From Piliocolobus tephrosceles (taxonomy: Eukaryota > Chordata > Mammalia > Primates > Cercopithecidae), in NCBI RefSeq assembly GCF_002776525.5, contig NC_045438.1:151885947-151949946 (forward strand): 64,000 nt of DNA, in the 5' to 3' direction. Shown here in pieces: positions 55,240 through 64,000 of the stretch. The notes beneath the pieces are model-generated. The model ran no database searches. It had not been told where the DNA came from and saw only the letters and a list, made by a program, of their open reading frames with translations. Each line of letters starts with the position of its first letter. Within the stretch, counting starts at the first letter, position 1. The translations under genes were made by a program, and so were the position numbers.

Positions 55240-55436
55240 CAGGGCCTTGGAGCCAAAAGCATCGAGCTTATGGCTGTGTGAACCTGACCAAGCTGCTGAA
55301 CTTTTCTGAGCCTAGTTTGTCATCTGTAAGTACTGCCTACAGTTCAGGACTTTTGTATGTATTTATGAGATGTTGTACATCTAGCACCTCACATAGGGGC
55401 TTGTAGAGAGCAGTTACTCAGGCAGTGTTCATAAAT
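55240..55436 (+). mobile_element. MIR element
   Basis: GGCTGTGTGAACCTGACCAAG, CTTTTCTGAGCCTAGTTTGTC and TTGTAGAGAGCAGTTACTC follow MIR order. Confidence 0.68.
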
Positions 55437-55479
55437 GGAGCACAGGAAGCAAGGGATGGAAAGAGTATCACATCAGGAC

Positions 55480-56200
55480 CAAGGATGAAGGCGTGTTTGT
55501 AGGAAAGACCCCCGAGATGAAGGTTGAGATGGATTATGTATAATAAACAGGAAGCATCGTCTTGGGAAGTGCTTCTAAGCATAGAAGGGCAGCATTTTCA
55601 AAGGCACGAGTGTGCAGGAACCTTTGAAACCCCGGGAACTGTAGTAGAGTATGGCTGAGTCCCAGGGTATGAGATGGGGAGTTTCACTCATTGAGACAGG
55701 ACAGATGAGCCAGTGTGGGATTGAGTGCGGCCTCCTGTATCCTGTTCAGACTATAGTCACGATGATGGAGTGTCATTAAAGGCTGCAGACATGGCCAGAC
55801 ACAGTGGCTCATGCTTGTAATCCCAGCACTTTGGGAGGCTGAGGCGGGTGCATCACCTGAGGTCAGGAGTTTGAGACCAGCCTGGCCAACATGGTGAAAC
55901 CCTGTCTCTACTAAAAATACAAAAAAAATTAGCTGGGCCTGGTGGCATGTGCCTGTAATCCCAGCTATTTGGGAGGCTGAGGTAGGAGAATTGCTTGAAC
56001 CTGGGAGGTGGAGGTTGCAGTGAACCGAGACTGCACCATTACACTCCAGCCTGGGCGACAAGAACCAAACTCCATCTAAAAGCAACAACAACAACAACAA
56101 AAAGCTGTAGACGTGTGAGGGACAGCATTTTTTGCATTTTGGAAATGTGACAATAGTGTCTGTTTGGTGGGTTTGGAGATTGGTGGAGGAAATGAGCTCT
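55480..56200 (-). mobile_element. L2 element split by an Alu
   Basis: GATGAGCCAGTGTGGGATTG, CCTCCTGTATCCTGTTCAG and GGAGTGTCATTAAAGGCTGC precede the Alu. TTTTGCATTTTGGAAATGTGA and GGTTTGGAGATTGG follow it. All are reverse L2 in the right order. Confidence 0.75.
55793..56099 (+). mobile_element. AluSx element
   Basis: GGCCAGACACAGTGGCTCATG start, ACCTGAGGTCAGGAGTTTG, (CAA)n tail. Target duplication AAAGGCTGCAGACAT / AAAAGCTGTAGACGT. Confidence 0.95.
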
Positions 56201-56904
56201 GGCCCAGGGTAACGATTTCTTCCGTATTTCCCACAAATCTTAGCACAGGGCTACATGCATAGTAGATTTTCAGGGAAAACCTCTTTGTTTTGCCAGGATC
56301 ATCTTTTCCAGGAATCACTTGTTACACCATTAGTAGATTATTCTTGTGTGGAGGTGATCATTTTAGTCCCCAGATTATTTTTGTCCCTCAGTTACATCAT
56401 CTTAAATGATTGTGAGTTGTGGCATAAACATATCCTAATCTACTTACAATTTATGGTGCAAGCATCTGTGTCTTAAAAGATATCGCTTTCTTTAAAATAT
56501 GCTAGCCTAGCACTCCATGAAAATGGAGACTCACAATGCTGCCCTGTCCTTCAAAGATGTTTATGTACAAAGGGATAACTGCTCCCACCCCTAAATGCTT
56601 TAGGCTTTACCTATACTGCCTTTCAAAGCTTTCCCTATTTTAAGATTTTTTGAGGCCTCTTGGGTCTCTGGAAGGAGAAAGCTATAATAGCTTTTGGTTT
56701 CTGATTGTCTTTAAGCAGAGAAAGCTCACAGTCTCATTTAGGGGTGTGACACATTCCTAGTAGATGGTCAGTGCCAGGCAGTAGCTATGGCTATGGGCTC
56801 TTGAGGGCCATGGGGAGGGCTCATGGGGTAACAGACAATGGTACCCATGCTGGAATAGGGTGAGTAAATAGCCATTATTCAGAACCATGGATTCTATTTT
56901 CAAT
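56201..56904. other. Unclassified interval
   Basis: No repeat family or gene recognised. Confidence 0.4.
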
Positions 56905-57190
56905 CAGTCTGTCAACTAATATTTTTGAGAGTCCACCAGGTACCAAGCAGAGTGCTAAGTTCTGAAGATACTAAGATAGACAAGGTAAAAATGGCCCCTA
57001 CCCACATAGCGCTATGTTATAGTTATTATTGGAGAGTGGATAGAACATATCTAGTCAATTACCGTGCACCAAGAAAGGTGCTGTGAGACGGAAATACAAA
57101 ATATGGTGGAAGCATCCTGGAGGGACACCTGACCCTCACTTGGAAGGCCATGCGGGACTTCCATGAGATTTGAGAGTTTCCTGAACCCGG
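56905..57190 (-). mobile_element. L2 3' part
   Basis: CAACTAATATTTTTGAGAG, CAGAGTGCTAAGTTCTGAAGA, AAGGCCATGCGGGACTTCC: reverse L2. Confidence 0.68.
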
Positions 57191-57309
57191 ACAGGAGCAA
57201 GATCTACTTTAGAGAGGTTTTGGGTGAAATAACGCCATGAAAGGGATGGTCTTTAATCTAGAAGGAAAAAATGGAGTATTACACATTTGTAATAAGTGTT
57301 CAAGATAGC

Positions 57310-57348
57310 CACCTTGAAGTCTGTTTACCTGCTGGTCCACGTCAATGA
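57310..57348 (+). repeat. Perfect 39-bp inverted repeat, left arm
   Basis: Exact reverse complement of 57635-57673. The arm begins CACCTTGAAGTCTG and ends CACGTCAATGA. The 286-base spacer is unrelated, and similarity stops abruptly at both ends. No target duplication flanks the pair. Confidence 0.97.
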
Positions 57349-57634
57349 TGTGTCCACGTCCTAGAGGTGAATAGCCTGAAAGTGGAATTTGAACAATACC
57401 TCTGAAAAGACTGGAAAGTCATGGTGTCTGCGCAGTTGCCCACAAGGAGGCCTCCTGAAGTCGAAACCCTTTGGTTCTCTGGGGTTTTAATGGTTTGCTA
57501 TTCTGTCATCGGAAATACATGGAGCAGCCACATCCTTAGACAGAAGAGGCCCGGCCAAGTGGCTCTGGAGTAGAATTTAGTATGAGTGTGAGTGGAAGTT
57601 AGACAGATGTGGAAGCGCAGAGTGCAGCTGAACG

Positions 57635-57673
57635 TCATTGACGTGGACCAGCAGGTAAACAGACTTCAAGGTG
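57635..57673 (-). repeat. Perfect 39-bp inverted repeat, right arm
   Basis: TCATTGACGTGGACC to CTTCAAGGTG, complementary to 57310-57348 at all 39 positions. Confidence 0.97.
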
Positions 57674-58794
57674 ATACACCCCCGTAAGGCAACATTCTGG
57701 CCAGCTCCACCAGTCAAGGCTGTACAGTGGATAGTAATTATTTCTGTCACAGCGAAGATAGATGCTGGATGTGGGCAGATGGGGGTAGACTTGTGAAAAG
57801 TGTGAGTATCTTTTATAAATTTAGTGAGTGGAGTGGCAACCCACCTACACTTCTAATTTTTGCTGTTGGAAGCTATGTCCAGAAAGAAGAGAAATTTCTC
57901 TACCTGATAAATTACACCTTATTCAAAACGCGCTGTGTGAGTGAAGGTACTGCTTCCTCTCCTCTCTGCTAATGTAACGGTGTGCACAATATTGTTTCTT
58001 TTGAAGCAGCAGAAGGAAATTTTACTAGAAAAATACCTTTATTCCTGTTAAAGGAGTATCTTGGAGTTCTTCACCTGTCTTTATGGGGGACACGCCCCAC
58101 TACATGGCCTCATAAAGATTTAGGGGAGACTTGCTCATTAGACATAGAGTGAGATGGTTAGAAAAATGAGTGTGAGTTGGGTACAGTGGCATGGAATGTT
58201 TAAAATATTGAGCAGTTTAGGATCCTTATTCTGGACTTCCATTGTTTCTAGAGCCAGCCTCTCCACGTGTGAGTAGCGTCTTTGAGTGGCAAGAAAACCA
58301 TTCTGGGTTATCATTGAGAGCACATGTCCTTGGAGAGTGCCTTAGCAGTATCTCCTGTGTCCTCTCATCACACATACCCACCTATGCACACATCTGCCTT
58401 CCTGTACGCACACAGGTGCATCATGCAGTTTCACAGCCTGAGCACCACCAGAGAGAAATGACTACCATAGACTCGATTTTTCGATGTAAAGATGCTCCTC
58501 TTTTTGCTCTTCCTCTCGAATATGACTTTTCTGTTCCTTGTTTATTTTCAGTCTTTTCAAGGAAAATGTCAAATTTTCAGACTCGTAACTTCTGCTAGAA
58601 TCACAGACCATTAGAGACTCTAGAGATCTAACATGCCCAGCTGGAAGCGCCACAGCAGGGTAGCTGTGTAGAGACGCACAGCAGGCATTCGGAAAAACAG
58701 ATCTGCATCTTGGAAAGAGAGGTCAGGGCTCGACTTGTGGATTTGAGAGTCACTCACTTAGAAACAGTAGACATAGTACATATCTGATGAAAGC
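57674..58794. other. Unclassified interval
   Basis: No repeat family recognised. The 118-codon plus frame at 58242-58598 is unrecognised and has no supporting signals. Confidence 0.4.
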
Positions 58795-59062
58795 ATTCCC
58801 CTGTTCAGAAATCTTCAGAAGTCCCTCAGATTTTACAGAATCAACTCAAATTACTCAGCAAGACCTTTGACACCCTCTGTCATGTAACCTCTGCTTTCCT
58901 CCTCTCCCACTTCTATCTCCCCCTATACACACCTCCAACCACAGGGGTCTCTTGAACATATTAGTACACGTTTCTTCCCACTTTTTCTCAAGCTGTTTAT
59001 TCCTTTAGCATTAGCTCAGATTCCACTTCCTTCTGGAATCCTTCTTTCATGAATTCAGGTTG
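58795..59062 (+). mobile_element. L2 element
   Basis: CCCTGTTCAGAAATCTTCAG, CTCAAATTACTCAGCAAGACC, CCTCTCCCACTTCTATCTCC, CTGTTTATTCCTTTAGCATTA and CAGATTCCACTTCCTTCTGG follow the L2 3' ORF2 order. Confidence 0.78.
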
Positions 59063-59399
59063 TGAAAGACCAAAGGGAACGTTGGGGCCTATCATGAACT
59101 GGAAAATATATTCTCTGTTTTCACCAATCACGAGTCTTGTATGACTCGCTTGGAATAGCTTCCTTTATGTGTTCTAAGGGATATGGGAGCCCGTCTAGAC
59201 TGGCCTCCTTTACAGCGCTGGGATCCATTCTGCAAACCCATCACATAAATATATGTGGCTTCTTCCTGCAGTAAAATATGTAGGAACTTATCCAAGATTC
59301 TTCTTTTTATTCTTCATTTATGTTATTTTATCTCGAGTTTTATGTCTCCAAGGATGTTAGGTTGAATTATCCCCTCTGAAAAACCATACTAGTTTTTGA
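59063..59399. other. Unclassified interval
   Basis: Nothing recognised. Confidence 0.4.
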
Positions 59400-59525
59400 A
59401 TTAGGATACAGTGATTCTAACTTCAGGTCCACTGTCAACTCATTAGTTTATTTAGGCAAGTTGCAGAACCTCTGCTTTAATTTATAATCTGTAAAATGGG
59501 ACTAGGAATAACTCACTTGAGTTTT
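59400..59525 (+). mobile_element. MIR element
   Basis: TTTAGGCAAGTTGCAGAACC, CTCTGCTTTAATTTATAATC, TGTAAAATGGGACTAGGAATA. Confidence 0.75.
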
Positions 59526-59693
59526 ATAAGGAAAAATAAGACCTAAAGTTAAAACATTTTGGAAAATGTTTTCAAAGATGGAATACAAACATGAGATGAT
59601 ATTACTGCTACCATATTGCTCATATTGCTTGTAGTCAAGAAAAAACTTAATCCTTTTTGATAATCTGATACAGACTGTGTCATATTATGTGTC

Positions 59694-59695
<2 letters not shown>

Positions 59696-59727
<32 letters not shown>
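59696..59727. repeat. Isolated A32 run
   Basis: Pure homopolymer with no SINE or LINE attached, between two MIR fragments. Possibly the tail of an unrecognised retrocopy or simple expansion. Confidence 0.9.
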
Positions 59728-59729
<2 letters not shown>

Positions 59730-59769
59730 AAAAACATAGAACTTGACATTCAAAGAGATGAGTATTTTG

Positions 59770-59890
59770 GCCCTGTGATTTATTAGCTGTGTGTCTATGG
59801 CTGACTTACCTAACCTTTTTGGGCTTCAGTTTCTTCTTCTATAAATTGGGAAAAATGATGTTGCTATTTATTAGGGTTGCTAAGTAATTC
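59770..59890 (+). mobile_element. MIR element
   Basis: TTAGCTGTGTGTCTATGGC, TGACTTACCTAACCTTTTTG, GGGCTTCAGTTTCTTCTTC, AGGGTTGCTAAGTAA. Confidence 0.82.
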
Positions 59891-60273
59891 TATTCTGCAA
59901 CATTAGGCATGAAAGGCACTTTTAAAACTGCAGAAGAGCATAGTCAACAGTAACCATCATGGTCTCACTTATGGCCTAATAATTATGCCTACCATAGAAA
60001 TAGATCAAAATGTATTTGGATTCCTTTTCTGGGATACCCTCTCAGATTGCCCCAAATGTACAAGGGATGAAAAAAGGAGGGACAAATGTGGGCTGAATAT
60101 GCAGAAGAGGCTGGAAAGTTGACAAGAGCGTGTGGTTGGAAGAGGCCATGTTGACTTGCAGATTATGTGATAGCCACAAGACCAGAGCTGAGAGGGTGCA
60201 GGAGGGAAGGCAAGAGGGAAGCCTTGGTATCCATATAAAGCCAATGCCCACTTGCGAGGGTGTGTCCATAAGC
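59891..60273. other. Unclassified interval
   Basis: No repeat recognised. The minus frames of 77 and 91 codons (60042-60275, 60005-60280) overlap each other and are unrecognised. Confidence 0.4.
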
Positions 60274-60288
60274 ATGGCATGCCTATTC

Positions 60289-60524
60289 TTTTTTTTTTTT
60301 TTCTATTTTATTTATTTATTTTACTTTAAGTTCTGGGATACACGTGTAGAATGTACAGGTCTGTTGCATAGGTATACATGTGTCCTGGTGGTTTGCTGCA
60401 CCTATTAACCTGTCATCTAGGTTCCCTCTCCTCCCCACCCCACTCCCTAACAGACCCCAGTATGTGCTGTTCCCCTCCCTGCGTCCATGTGTTCTCATTG
60501 TTCAACTCCCACTTATGAGTGAGA
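60289..60524 (-). mobile_element. L1PA/PB 3'-UTR insertion, strongly 5'-truncated
   Basis: Poly(T) start, TTTAAGTTCTGGGATACACG, CAGGTCTGTTGCATAGGTAT, CAACTCCCACTTATGAGTGAG. ATGGCATGCCTATTC at 60274-60288 is repeated exactly at 60525-60539, so this is a complete about 236-bp insertion. Confidence 0.93.
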
Positions 60525-60540
60525 ATGGCATGCCTATTCC

Positions 60541-60843
60541 TTTTTTTTTTTTTTTTTTTTTTGAGACGGAGTTTTGCTCTTGTTGCCCAGGCTGGAGTGC
60601 AATGGCGTGATCTCGGCTCACTGCAACCTCCACCTCCTGCGTTCAAGTTATTCTACTGCCTCAGCCTCCCGAGTAGCTGATATTATAGGCATGCACCACT
60701 GTGCCCGGCTAATTTTGTATGTTTAGTAGAGACGGGGTTTCACCATGTTGGTCAGGCTGGTCTCAAACTCCCGACCTCAGGTGATCCACTCACCTCTGCC
60801 TCCCAGAGTGCTGGGATTACAGGTGTGAGCCACCGTGCCTGGT
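60541..60843 (-). mobile_element. AluSx element at the L1 target duplication
   Basis: Poly(T), GACGGAGTTTTGCTCTTGTTG, GGTCAGGCTGGTCTCAAAC. It begins directly after the second copy of ATGGCATGCCTATTC. A third, altered copy (CAGCATGCCTGTTC) follows at 60844-60857. Confidence 0.94.
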
Positions 60844-60971
60844 CAGCATGCCTGTTCTTGAATGTGCCCTTTAAGCAGTAGTGGACAACCTGGGGCATCG
60901 GTGGCATCCTCTGTGGGACAACAGACACCTATATGGGAGCTGGTTCAGCTTCCCTCACTTACTGCTTTTTA

Positions 60972-62492
60972 TAGCCATGTGCCGCATAACAACATTTGGG
61001 TCAACAGTGGGTCACATATGTCATGATAATCCCATAAGATTATAATGAAGCTGAAGAATTTTTATCGCCTAGTAATGTTGTAGCCATTGTAACATCCTAG
61101 TGCAACTCATTACTCGTATGTTTGCTGTGATGCTACTACCCTACTGTGCTGCCAGTCATGTAAAAGTAGAGCACATGCAATTAGGTACAGTACATAATAC
61201 TTGATAATGGTAGTAAACAACTGTTACTGGTTTATGCACTTACGATACTATACTTTTGATCATTGTTTTAGACTGTTTTCCTTCTACTTATTTAAAAAAA
61301 AAAAAAAAAAAAAGTTAACCACAAACCAACTTCAGGCAGATCCTTCCATAGGTGTTTAAGAAGAAGGCACTGTTGTCATAGGAGATGACAGCTCCATGTG
61401 TGTTATTGCCCTGAAGACCTCCCAGTGGGACAAGATGTGGAGGTAGAAGTGATATGAATGATCCTGATCCTGTATAGACCTAGGCTAATGCGTGTTTGTT
61501 TCTTAGTATTTTATTTTATTTGCTATTTATTTATTTATTTTTTGAGACAGCCGCACTTTGTTGCCCAGGCTGGAGTGCAGTGGTGCGATCTCTGCTCACT
61601 GCAACCTTTGCCTCCTGGGTTCAAGCCATTCTCCTCCCTCAGCCTCCTGAGTAGCTGGGATTACAGGCATGTACCACCACGCCCGGTTAATTTTTGTATT
61701 TTTAGTAGAGACGGGGTTTTACTCTGTTGGTCAGGCTGGTCTCAAACTCCTGGCCTCAAGCAATCTACCTGCCTTGGCCTCCCAACGTGCTGGGATTACA
61801 GGTGTGCACCACTGCTCCTGCCTTAGTATTAAAAAAAAAATGCTTAAAATTTTTAAAAAATGAAAATAGAAAAAATGTTATTGAATAAAGATATAAAAAA
61901 TATTTTTGTACAACTTTAAAGTGGATGATGTTTTAAGCAAAGTGTTATTACAAGAGTCAAAAAGTTTTAAATAATGTGTTTATAAAGTAAAAAAGTTACA
62001 GTGAGCTAAGTTTAATTTACTATTGAAGAAAGAAATTTTAAAAATAAATTTGGTGTAGCCTAAGTGTACAGTGTTTATAAAGTCTGCAGGAGTGTACAGT
62101 GATGTCCTAGGCCTTCCCATTCACTCACCACCCACTCACTGACTCACCCAGAGCAACTTCCAATCCTGCAAGCTCCATTCATGGGAAGTGCCCTATACAG
62201 GTGGACCATATTTTATCTTTTATGCTTTATTTTGACTGTACCTTTTCTATATTGAGATATGTTTGAATGCACAAATACTTACCGTCGTATTACATTTCCC
62301 TGCAGTATTCAGTACAGGATCATGCAGTGCAGGTTTGTAGCCAGGAAGCAATGCATTGTACCCTCTAGCCTAGGTGTGTAGTAGGCTGTCCCATCTAGGT
62401 TTGTGTGAGTAGACTCTACAAAATCCACACAACAGAATCACCTGAAGATGCATTCCTCAGAGCATATCCCATCACTACCCAACACATGCCTG
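60972..62492 (+). mobile_element. Tigger-type (pogo/mariner) DNA transposon relic
   Basis: The left end near 60972 (GCCATGTGCCGCATAACAAC, TTTGGGTCAACAGTGG) and right end CTCAGAGCATATCC...ACACATGCCTG near 62492 are abutted by TA at 60970-60971 and 62493-62494. Internal segments match Tigger consensus: CATAAGATTATAATG, GTACAGTACATAATACTTGA, CAAAAAGTTTTAAATAATG, CACCCAGAGCAACTTCCA. GACAGCTCCATG... to GATCCTGATCCTGTATAG (about 61386-61478) is the decayed 3' end of a transposase gene. About 1.2 kb without the Alu; the subfamily (Tigger3-like) is uncertain. Confidence 0.82.
61511..61821 (-). mobile_element. AluS element inside the Tigger
   Basis: (TTTA)n tail, GAGACAGCCGCACTTTG, GTCAGGCTGGTCTCAAACTC. 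Target duplication CTTAGTATT at 61502-61510 and 61822-61830. Confidence 0.94.
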
Positions 62493-62509
62493 TAGGTGAG
62501 GCTGAGGAG

Positions 62510-62956
62510 GTATCTGTGTTAACCTGTGTCCCCCCTCAAAATGTTGACATTCTAAACCCCCGAGTATCCATGAACAATGGCTTTATTTGGAAAGAGACTT
62601 TGCATATGATCAAATTAAGATGAGGTTATTAGAGTGGGCTCTAATCTGATACGACTGGTGTCCTTGTAAAAAGAGGAAATTTGGGCTCAGAGATAGCCTC
62701 AGAGGGAGAACGCTGTGTAAAGACTGGAATTATGCTGTCTAAAGCCAAGGAACACCAGAGATATCCAGAAACCCACCAGAAGCTGCGAGAGGGGCATGGA
62801 GCAGATTCTCCTTCACACGCCTTAGAAGGAACCAGCCCTGTAGACACCTTGATCTCGGATTTCTAGCCTCCAGGACTATAAGACAATGCATTTCTGTTGT
62901 TGAAGCCCCCCAGTCTGTGGTACTGTGTTATTGCAAACCCAGGAAACTAACACAGG
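62510..62956 (-). mobile_element. MLT1-type LTR (ERVL-MaLR)
   Basis: Reverse LTR: CCCCCTCAAAATGTTGACATT, TTATTTGGAAAGAGACTTTGC, ACTGGTGTCCTTGTAAAAAG, CCAAGGAACACCAGAGATA, GGATTTCTAGCCTCCAGGAC, TGTTGTTGAAGCC, ending GAAACTAACACAGG. It begins just after the Tigger's right end. Confidence 0.85.
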
Positions 62957-64000
62957 CAGGTAGGCCATCCCCACACACAACCACTTCTCTCTGACGCCTG
63001 GTGCACAGCTTGGGTCTTGTGGTGAGGCTCCGCATGGTAGGCATTTGCTGGCAGTGGATGTTAAAAATGACAAGATTTCCTCTGCTTTGGCTTTTGAAAG
63101 CAGGTGCATTGAAAGCCGAATCTCAAGGCTTTGGGTTGATTTAGAATGGAATTTCTGAAACATTCTAATTATCTTATTGCCATCACCTCCCCGAATACTG
63201 TATTTTTATGTGTGTTTGGAAGGAACAGGAGTGTAACTGAACGGGTATATTTCAGTCTGTTAAACAAAACGTTTTATTTGCTTCTTATTTTTCCAGGCTT
63301 GGACACTTTGGTGAGAATATTTGCTGTTCTATTGTAAGTCTGCTTCGGTCAGGGATTTGGCAAGTCCACGACAAAGAGAGGGAATGTTTCTTTTCCCTTT
63401 CCTTGGGCTCGCCTGTTCTTTCTCTGAAAGATGCTAGAACCTCCCCAAGGGGAGGGCCTGCCTTTTTCCTCCTTGGGAAATGTTGATTTATATTATATGA
63501 AACATTTGTTTTTTATAGAAACTTCTATTTCAGCATGTTGAAATAGATGGTTCTAATTTTTTATGTGAAAAATAAATAAACTTGTCATGGCAATGCTCTC
63601 AGGGTACAGTTACGTAATAATTATGTATGCCTCCCCACCACTCATTAACATAGGAGATCTCACCTCACAGAAGTCATCTCACAGTCTAAGCTTTATGGCT
63701 TCTAACAACTTTTACGAAACTCCGTGAAAATACCTTAAAAATCACTGTTACAAGTTGCAAGTCAACCCTTTTTATAAGTGTATCAGAAGTAATTATATCT
63801 TGTAGTAGCAATTTTATATCCCTACTTATAGTTGGGACAATTAGGGCTCAGAAAAATGGCAAAACTGATATTAAAATTCAAGATTTCCTGATTTCTAGCC
63901 AATGTCATGCTCATTTTCTGTGTTAATTTTATGGCTCAGGGTCCAGTTAAAAACATCTGAGGGGAGTGGTAAGTACAAGAGAGATGGGAGTTGGGTATGG
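62957..64000. other. Unclassified interval to window end
   Basis: No repeat family, promoter or exon recognised. The minus frame at 62876-63163 largely overlaps the LTR end. The window edge cuts the interval. Confidence 0.4.

Noticed and set aside
55684..56100. 138-codon minus frame
   Set aside because: Almost entirely the antisense of the AluSx at 55793-56099.

Overview
This window is primate nuclear DNA, most likely from an Old World monkey. It is packed with Alu elements of several ages. One of them (47925-48224, minus) carries the base changes typical of the AluYR lineage of cercopithecids. The other repeats are L1 copies of several ages, MIR, L2, one MLT1-type LTR, one ERV9/LTR12-like solo LTR and a Tigger-type DNA transposon. 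Two runs of exactly 100 N (3479-3578 and 11954-12053) mark gaps in a draft assembly.

I recognise no protein-coding exon, tRNA, snRNA, CpG-island promoter or intact gene. The region reads as intergenic or deep-intronic DNA. Nearly all longer open frames are Alu or L1 sequence. The only protein relics I can name are a broken 5'-truncated L1 ORF2 (10990-13101, minus) and the transposase tail of the Tigger element. A 238-codon open frame at 49441-50157 lies outside recognised repeats and stays unexplained.

Layout. 1-3.2 kb: a local inverted duplication (about 637-1665 against 2582-2940) with two Alus in its left arm; part of its flank recurs at 6899-7052. 3.2-10.7 kb: Alus, MIRs and a CpG-richer block at 8.8-9.5 kb. 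10.8-13.1 kb: an L1PA insertion with a clear target duplication, broken by an assembly gap whose two edges repeat the same 175 bases. 16.1-17.1 kb: an old L1 invaded by an AT-rich minisatellite. 17.3-17.9 kb: a solo LTR. 18-37 kb: L2, MIR and Alu, including nested Alus. 38.5 kb: a three-monomer Alu. 41-45.5 kb: repeat-poor. 46-49 kb: pyrimidine-rich L2 with the monkey-type Alu. 51-54 kb: old L1 pieces. 57.3-57.7 kb: a perfect 39-bp inverted repeat. 60.3-60.9 kb: an L1 and an Alu stacked at one target site. 61-63 kb: Tigger and MLT1.

The genome-biology signals here are rearrangement and transposition history: inverted duplications, stacked and nested insertions, and contig-end redundancy. No gene system was found. 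Repeat family names come from memory of consensus sequences, and edges are good to a few bases only where target-site duplications are quoted.
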